NCBI GenBank assembly: GCA_023512665.1
Contig: JAILZC010000002.1
Coordinates: 1 to 15,570, forward strand
Origin: Candidatus Bipolaricaulota bacterium
Lineage (GTDB): Bacteria > Bipolaricaulota > Bipolaricaulia > RBG-16-55-9 > DRXL01
Reading direction: 5' to 3'
DNA length: 15,570 bases
Positions 11,917-15,570 of the stretch are shown piece by piece. The position numbers and the translations under genes were made by a program. Within the stretch, counting starts at the first letter, position 1, and every line of letters starts with the position of its first letter. The notes beneath the pieces were generated by a model that was not told where the DNA came from, made no database searches, and saw nothing but the letters and a program-made list of their open reading frames with translations.

Positions 11917-13398
11917 ATGAGCACGCAACACTCGGTAGATTTCGGTCGGCTGCGCCTGCACGGCTGGGCCGTTCTCGCCGGATTGCTAGTAGTGGGAGGC
12001 TTGCTCTTCCCCTGGGCAAATTTTGTGCAGCTCATGCTCAAGCACAGAGTGCTCACAGGGATTTTTTTTGTATTAGCTTTAATGACCCTTGAGCTGTCGG
12101 GATATTTTCTGCTCCGCGCAGTGCGCGAGCGCCCCGTCACCCAGCTCGAAGCCCTCGTCCCGCTCTTCTATAGCGCCGCGGGGGTACTCAAGCTTGTCTT
12201 CGGAGTCTTCTTCGTCATGCCCATCAACCCCCTTGCGACGGTCTATCTGCTAGGGGCGGCAGGGCTTGCCGTGGGCACGCTCTTCGTATGGCCCCAAAGC
12301 CCGCAGATTCGCGCTCTCCTCAACGGAAGAGCTTTTCGCTACAGCGCCCTCGGTGCGATAGCCCTCACGCTCATCGCTGGGGCTTGGCTCTTCTCGCTGG
12401 GCTGGGCTGGGCGTCCGATCAGCTTCAATCCTCCTATTGCTGAGTTCGTCGTCTCATCGCAGACGACCAAAGTCGGCGAGCCCATAGACTTCGACGCGAG
12501 CAGCTCTCAAGCCCGCCAGGGCAAGATCGTCAGCTACGATTGGGATTTTGGCGACGGCATCTGGCACGAAGCCCCTGCCCCCCACGGCGCCAAAGTCACC
12601 CACGTCTACTACGAGTCCGGCCAGTACGAAGTGATGCTCAGAGTGACGGATGATCGGGGCGAGGTCAGCACTGCGTACAGTCTCTTTATCACGGTGCAGG
12701 GGGAATCGGGCCTAGAGAACGTGGTGCAGCTCCCTGCCCAAGATATTGCCGGGATGGCTTGGGATGGCTCTCGGCTGTGGTTTGTAGACTCGAAGAACAG
12801 AGTGCTTTACTCCCAAGCCGAGCTCTCTGGGCAGACATGGACTCAGCACACTCTCTCCAAGGAGATCCAATGGCCCGCAGGGATCGAGTGGGACGGCCAG
12901 AATTTTTGGCTCGCCGACGGTGCTACGATGATCATCTATAAGCTCTCCACAGAGAACTTTGAGATTCTCTCTCACTGGGCGTACCCCGGCACGATCCCCG
13001 CGGACTTGGCCTGGGACGGAAAGTATCTGTGGGCCATAGACGAGATAGACTCAACGCTCTATGCGTTCGATCCAAGCGATGGCCGCACGGTCAGAGAGAT
13101 CAAGCTCGATCAAGAGATCTTCCCAAGACCCGTGGGGGTAGCGTGGGACGGCATCGCGCTGTGGGTCTCGGATATGCACTACGGCGTCCGACGCATTGAC
13201 CCAGAGAACGGTCGAATCCTCGGGACGATGGCCGCGCCGGAGGGCGGCTCGTATCCCATCGCGTTGGCGTGGGATTCGGGCAGCCAGGGCTACGGGCGGC
13301 TCCTCGTCGCGGATCGCGACACGAAGAAGCTCTATCAGTTGAGGGTGAAGGCGTGGGGCAAGGAGAAGCCCGGAAAAGGCGCGGGCGTGAGCCCGTAA
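11917..13398 (+). CDS. Five-TM membrane protein with extracytoplasmic PKD domain and beta-propeller
   Basis: A 493-residue protein of unknown function. Five hydrophobic helices lie at about 16-36, 46-66, 77-100, 104-124 and 143-163; the odd number would place the C-terminus outside. Residues 171-262 are a PKD/immunoglobulin-like domain, with SYDWDFGDG (206-214), VTHVYYESGQYEVMLRVTDD and a closing LFITVQ. Residues 276-478 hold five repeats built on the pattern (G/D)-x-A-W-D-G-x-x-L-W-x-x-D, for example GMAWDGSRLWFVD, DLAWDGKYLWAID and GVAWDGIALWVSD, as in NHL/YncE-like propellers. Such domains usually bind glycans or proteins at the surface. The ATG at 11917 directly follows a hairpin repeat and has no good Shine-Dalgarno. 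Confidence 0.85.
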   Translation: MSTQHSVDFGRLRLHGWAVLAGLLVVGGLLFPWANFVQLMLKHRVLTGIFFVLALMTLELSGYFLLRAVRERPVTQLEALVPLFYSAAGVLKLVFGVFFVMPINPLATVYLLGAAGLAVGTLFVWPQSPQIRALLNGRAFRYSALGAIALTLIAGAWLFSLGWAGRPISFNPPIAEFVVSSQTTKVGEPIDFDASSSQARQGKIVSYDWDFGDGIWHEAPAPHGAKVTHVYYESGQYEVMLRVTDDRGEVSTAYSLFITVQGESGLENVVQLPAQDIAGMAWDGSRLWFVDSKNRVLYSQAELSGQTWTQHTLSKEIQWPAGIEWDGQNFWLADGATMIIYKLSTENFEILSHWAYPGTIPADLAWDGKYLWAIDEIDSTLYAFDPSDGRTVREIKLDQEIFPRPVGVAWDGIALWVSDMHYGVRRIDPENGRILGTMAAPEGGSYPIALAWDSGSQGYGRLLVADRDTKKLYQLRVKAWGKEKPGKGAGVSP

Positions 13399-13399
13399 A

Positions 13400-13481
13400 C
13401 CAGACTTCGTCTGGACTGCTCGCCGTGCCGCCTTCGGCGGCACGATGAACGTCAAGCGAAACTTGTTCAGGCAAAGCCTGG
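13400..13481 (+). repeat. Compound-hairpin dispersed repeat, copy 3 (core inverted)
   Basis: The left arm CCAGACTTCGTCTGGAC (13400-13416) is identical to that of copy 2. The core TGAACGTCAAGCGAA is the reverse complement of the core in copy 1. GTGCCGCC-TTC-GGCGGCAC is an extra perfect 8-bp hairpin. The right arm GTTCAGGCAAAGCCTGG is a G-U tolerant variant. It starts two bases after the stop of the propeller gene and may act as its terminator. Confidence 0.75.
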
Positions 13482-13517
13482 CCCCTCTCCGTGCCGGGGA
13501 GGGGCCGGGGGAGGGGC
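13482..13517 (+). repeat. GC-rich repeat CCCCTCTCCGTGCCGGGG and flank
   Basis: The 18-base sequence CCCCTCTCCGTGCCGGGG (13482-13499) occurs again, identical, at 15553-15570. The following GAGGGGCCGGGGGAGGGG pairs with the CCCCTCTCC part and also serves as the purine-rich region before dprA. Confidence 0.7.
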
Positions 13518-13523
13518 CTTCAT

Positions 13524-14630
13524 ATGGACGATCTCGAAGCAAAACGCTACTGGATCGCGCTCACGCTCATCCCCAATTTAAGCCCACGGAAGTTTCACAT
13601 TCTGTTAGAGAACTTCTCAAGCCCCCAAGAGATCTGGGAAGCCCCACTGACACGACTGAAAGAGATCCCCGGCTTTGCCGAGTCCGCCGAGACTTTTTGT
13701 GCCCATCGTGAGAAAGCCAACGTCGAGAGAGCCCTGGAGCAGATCGCGCAGCTTCAGCTTAAAGTCGTGACGCTCGCCGATGAGGGCTATCCAGAGCCGT
13801 TGCGGGCTATTGCAGATCCTCCGCCGGTGCTCTACCTGCGCGGGGAGTACATCGAGAAAGACAAATTAGCCCTCGCGATCGTGGGCACGCGCCGGGCGAC
13901 TTCGTATGGGAAACGCATCGCCCAGCAGTTCGCTGGGGAGCTGGGCCGATTGGGGTTTACGATCGTGAGCGGGCTCGCTGAGGGCATTGATACGGCGGCG
14001 CATCGGGGCGCGCTCAAGGCCAATGCCCGCACGATCGCTGTGCTCGGCAGCGGCTTCACCCGGCCCTACCCCCAGAGCAATCAAAAGCTCTTAGAAGAGA
14101 TCGTCGCGTGCGGCTGCGCCCTGACGGAGTTCGCCCCCGACGTCGCTCCCGACAAATGGACTTTTCCCCAGAGAAACAGAATTATCAGCGGGCTGAGCCG
14201 GGGCGTGCTCGTCGTGGAAGCGCCGGAAGATAGTGGCGCTCTGATTACCGCGCGCTGGGCGCTAGAGCATAACCGAGAGGTCTTCGCTGTACCAGGGCCC
14301 ATCACGAGCGACTCTCAGCGCGGCTGCCATAAACTCATCAAAGACGGAGCCAAGCTCGTTGAGAGCGTCACGGATATCTTAGAAGAGTTCAAAGACCTGC
14401 GGGCGCTTTTTACGGTGCGTCGCGAACGGCCCGCGCCGGCGCAGAAGCCCACGCTCTCCCCTCTCGAAGAGAAGATCTTCTCAGTGTTAGAATTCGAGCC
14501 GATGCACTTTGACGAGATCGTGAGCAAGACTGGGCTCTCCGTGAGCGAAGTCTCCGAAGGGCTGTTGACGCTCTCCCTGCAGGGGGTCGTGCAAGAGCTT
14601 GAGGGCAAGCACTACGTGAAGTTGCCGTGA
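13524..14630 (+). CDS. dprA: DNA-processing protein DprA (Smf)
   Basis: A 368-residue single-stranded DNA-binding protein that loads RecA during natural transformation. An N-terminal SAM-like helical region (about 6-60) is followed by the Rossmann domain with GTRRATSYG (121-129), SGLAEGIDTAAH (149-160), VLGSGF (173-178), FPQRNRIISGLS (214-225) and EDSGALITA (235-243). The C-terminal winged helix spans about 311-367. Length and all motifs are normal. ATG at 13524 is chosen because it has a purine-rich Shine-Dalgarno (GGGGGAGGGG) at 13508-13517 and because the upstream in-frame extension is encoded by repeat DNA. Confidence 0.96.
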   Translation: MDDLEAKRYWIALTLIPNLSPRKFHILLENFSSPQEIWEAPLTRLKEIPGFAESAETFCAHREKANVERALEQIAQLQLKVVTLADEGYPEPLRAIADPPPVLYLRGEYIEKDKLALAIVGTRRATSYGKRIAQQFAGELGRLGFTIVSGLAEGIDTAAHRGALKANARTIAVLGSGFTRPYPQSNQKLLEEIVACGCALTEFAPDVAPDKWTFPQRNRIISGLSRGVLVVEAPEDSGALITARWALEHNREVFAVPGPITSDSQRGCHKLIKDGAKLVESVTDILEEFKDLRALFTVRRERPAPAQKPTLSPLEEKIFSVLEFEPMHFDEIVSKTGLSVSEVSEGLLTLSLQGVVQELEGKHYVKLP

Positions 14631-14639
14631 GGAGTACTT

Positions 14640-14957
14640 TCAGAACTTGGGCTTGAGGCCGGCTTGTTTGTACAGCTGAGTGATCTCTTTGCCAAGCTGG
14701 AGGTATGGCTGGATCATCTCGTGGAGGGCATCACGGAGCGAAGCACGACATTCTTCCAGAGTGCGCCCCTCTGTGATGACCTCGGGCCACTCTACCAACT
14801 GCCCCATATAGCCGGACTCGATCTTCGTGTACTTCGCCGTATAAGAGAGCAGAACTATAGCATCCTGATTGATACCATAGACCACGATTGGGTAAAGTCC
14901 CTCATCAGTTGCTTCTTTAAAGAACTGAGCTAGGGAATCGAGGACTGCATCGTTCAT
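14640..14957 (-). CDS. Solitary HicB-like antitoxin-family protein
   Basis: A 105-residue protein. Residues 48-86 match the HicB core: SGYMGQLVEWPEVITEGRTLEECRASLRDALHEMI. Residues 1-40 are an N-terminal extension not seen in the hicBA copy at 4834. No hicA-like gene lies on either side: dprA converges from the left and ndk diverges on the right. It could be an orphan antitoxin or a HicB-fold protein with another role. The ATG at 14957 has GTGGTG upstream. Confidence 0.8.
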   Translation of the reverse strand: MNDAVLDSLAQFFKEATDEGLYPIVVYGINQDAIVLLSYTAKYTKIESGYMGQLVEWPEVITEGRTLEECRASLRDALHEMIQPYLQLGKEITQLYKQAGLKPKF

Positions 14958-14975
14958 GCTAACACCACTTTTTGT

Positions 14976-15005
14976 ATTTTACTGCAAACCGAGCACAAAA
15001 GTCAA
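14976..15005 (-). promoter_or_regulatory. Putative promoter of the HicB-like gene
   Basis: On the minus strand TTGACT (15005-15000) is followed after 18 bases by TAAAAT (14981-14976), about 18 bases before the ATG. Confidence 0.55.
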
Positions 15006-15055
15006 AAGAGGCAAAAAGTCTTATTAAATGTTCGATCTGAGCCGACCTCTGGAAA

Positions 15056-15085
15056 TTGGAAATCCCCATAGAAAACAGTTACAAT
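15056..15085 (+). promoter_or_regulatory. Putative ndk promoter
   Basis: TTGGAA (15056-15061) and TACAAT (15080-15085) are separated by 18 bases. A strong AAAGGAG follows at 15097-15103, before the ATG at 15108. Confidence 0.6.
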
Positions 15086-15107
15086 TTGAGCCCAGAAAGG
15101 AGCCCTC

Positions 15108-15515
15108 ATGGAACGAACTTTTGTGATGCTCAAGCCCGATGCCGTCAAACGACGGCTCGTCGGCGAAATCATCAAGAGAATCGAAGCCAAAAACTTAAAT
15201 ATCATCGCTCTAAAGATGATCCACATAGACAGAAAACTCGCGGAGACCCACTACGGCGAACACCGCGAAAAGCCGTTCTTTAAAGATTTAGTAGATTTCG
15301 TCACCAGCGGCCCCGCTGTCGCCATGATCGTCGAGGGCCCAAACGCCATCAGCGTCGTCCGCACCATGATGGGCGCCACCAACCCCTTCAACGCCGCTCC
15401 GGGGACAATTCGGGGAGACTTTGGACTCGATTTGACTCAGAATCTCATCCACGGGTCTGATTCCCCACAGTCCGCCCAGCGCGAGCTCGCACTCTTCTTC
15501 CCCGAAGAGACCTAA
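15108..15515 (+). CDS. ndk: Nucleoside diphosphate kinase
   Basis: A 135-residue enzyme that transfers the gamma phosphate of ATP to nucleoside diphosphates through a phosphohistidine. [20 protein letters not shown] (3-22) is the N-terminal family signature. [18 protein letters not shown] (89-106) carries the nucleotide-binding residues, and NLIHGSDS (112-119) holds the catalytic His115. Length is normal for a bacterial Ndk. The start has an AAAGGAG at ideal spacing. It is divergent from the HicB-like gene. Confidence 0.97.
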   Translation: MERTFVMLKPDAVKRRLVGEIIKRIEAKNLNIIALKMIHIDRKLAETHYGEHREKPFFKDLVDFVTSGPAVAMIVEGPNAISVVRTMMGATNPFNAAPGTIRGDFGLDLTQNLIHGSDSPQSAQRELALFFPEET

Positions 15516-15523
15516 CCCCCCAA

Positions 15524-15548
15524 CCCCCTTCCCGAAACGGGAAGGGGG
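15524..15548 (+). terminator. Hairpin after ndk
   Basis: CCCCCTTCCCG (15524-15534) pairs perfectly with CGGGAAGGGGG (15538-15548) around AAA. No T-run follows, so it may be a repeat-derived hairpin that also stops transcription. It is followed at once by the 18-base GC-rich repeat CCCCTCTCCGTGCCGGGG at 15553-15570. Confidence 0.55.
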
Positions 15549-15570
15549 AGCTCCCCTCTCCGTGCCGGGG

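Noticed and set aside
11678..12140. Minus-strand frames across tRNA-Arg and the repeat
   Set aside because: They translate the tRNA and hairpin repeat, giving the typical GAIRTHDLRFRKP-like artefact.

Overview
The window is GC-rich bacterial chromosome: SD-preceded genes, ATG/GTG starts, all three stop codons in use, and bacterial rnc, dprA, rpe, ndk, rarA and tRNA genes. There is no phage, plasmid or transposase. The exosortase and the cell-surface PKD/propeller protein suggest a didermic or otherwise elaborate envelope. The phylum cannot be fixed from sequence alone. An uncultivated deep-branching lineage (for example a Bipolaricaulota/Acetothermia-like bacterium) is only a weak guess.

Layout. 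(1) 6-604: a ribbon-helix-helix antitoxin and MazF toxin pair, the antitoxin cut close to its start by the window edge. (2) 609-2832, minus strand: rarA followed by a DUF1028 protein with a C-terminal peptidoglycan-binding-like domain. (3) 3087-3770: a cysteine-rich Crp/Fnr-type regulator split in two by one in-frame TGA, followed by three direct repeats with an exact 18-bp period and a TATAAT box. (4) 3945-9305: an exosortase H (XrtH/IPTL-CTERM) sorting locus. It holds two substrates ending in a VPTLTEWG-TM-Arg cluster signal, a divergently oriented hicBA toxin-antitoxin pair between them, the exosortase with its Cys/Arg/His triad, four consecutive small membrane proteins that look like divergent paralogues, and a secreted beta-helix protein. 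From the exosortase to the beta-helix gene, genes overlap or lie a few bases apart, which suggests one operon. (5) 9295-11831: rpe and a YugP-type membrane zinc peptidase on the minus strand, tRNA-Gln(UUG), rnc and tRNA-Arg(CCU). (6) 11917-15515: a five-TM protein with PKD and beta-propeller domains, dprA, a solitary HicB-like gene on the minus strand, and ndk.

The intergenic space carries three families of dispersed structured repeats: a CACGGAAGGCACGGAA family, a CCCTCACCCC...GGGGTGAGGG GC-rich family, and a compound-hairpin family whose copies start exactly at the 3' ends of both tRNA genes.

The most distinctive system is region 4. A dedicated exosortase is coupled to two paralogous cargo proteins, a tandem array of four membrane proteins of unknown function, and a possible local control unit (split regulator, 18-bp repeats, structured leader).
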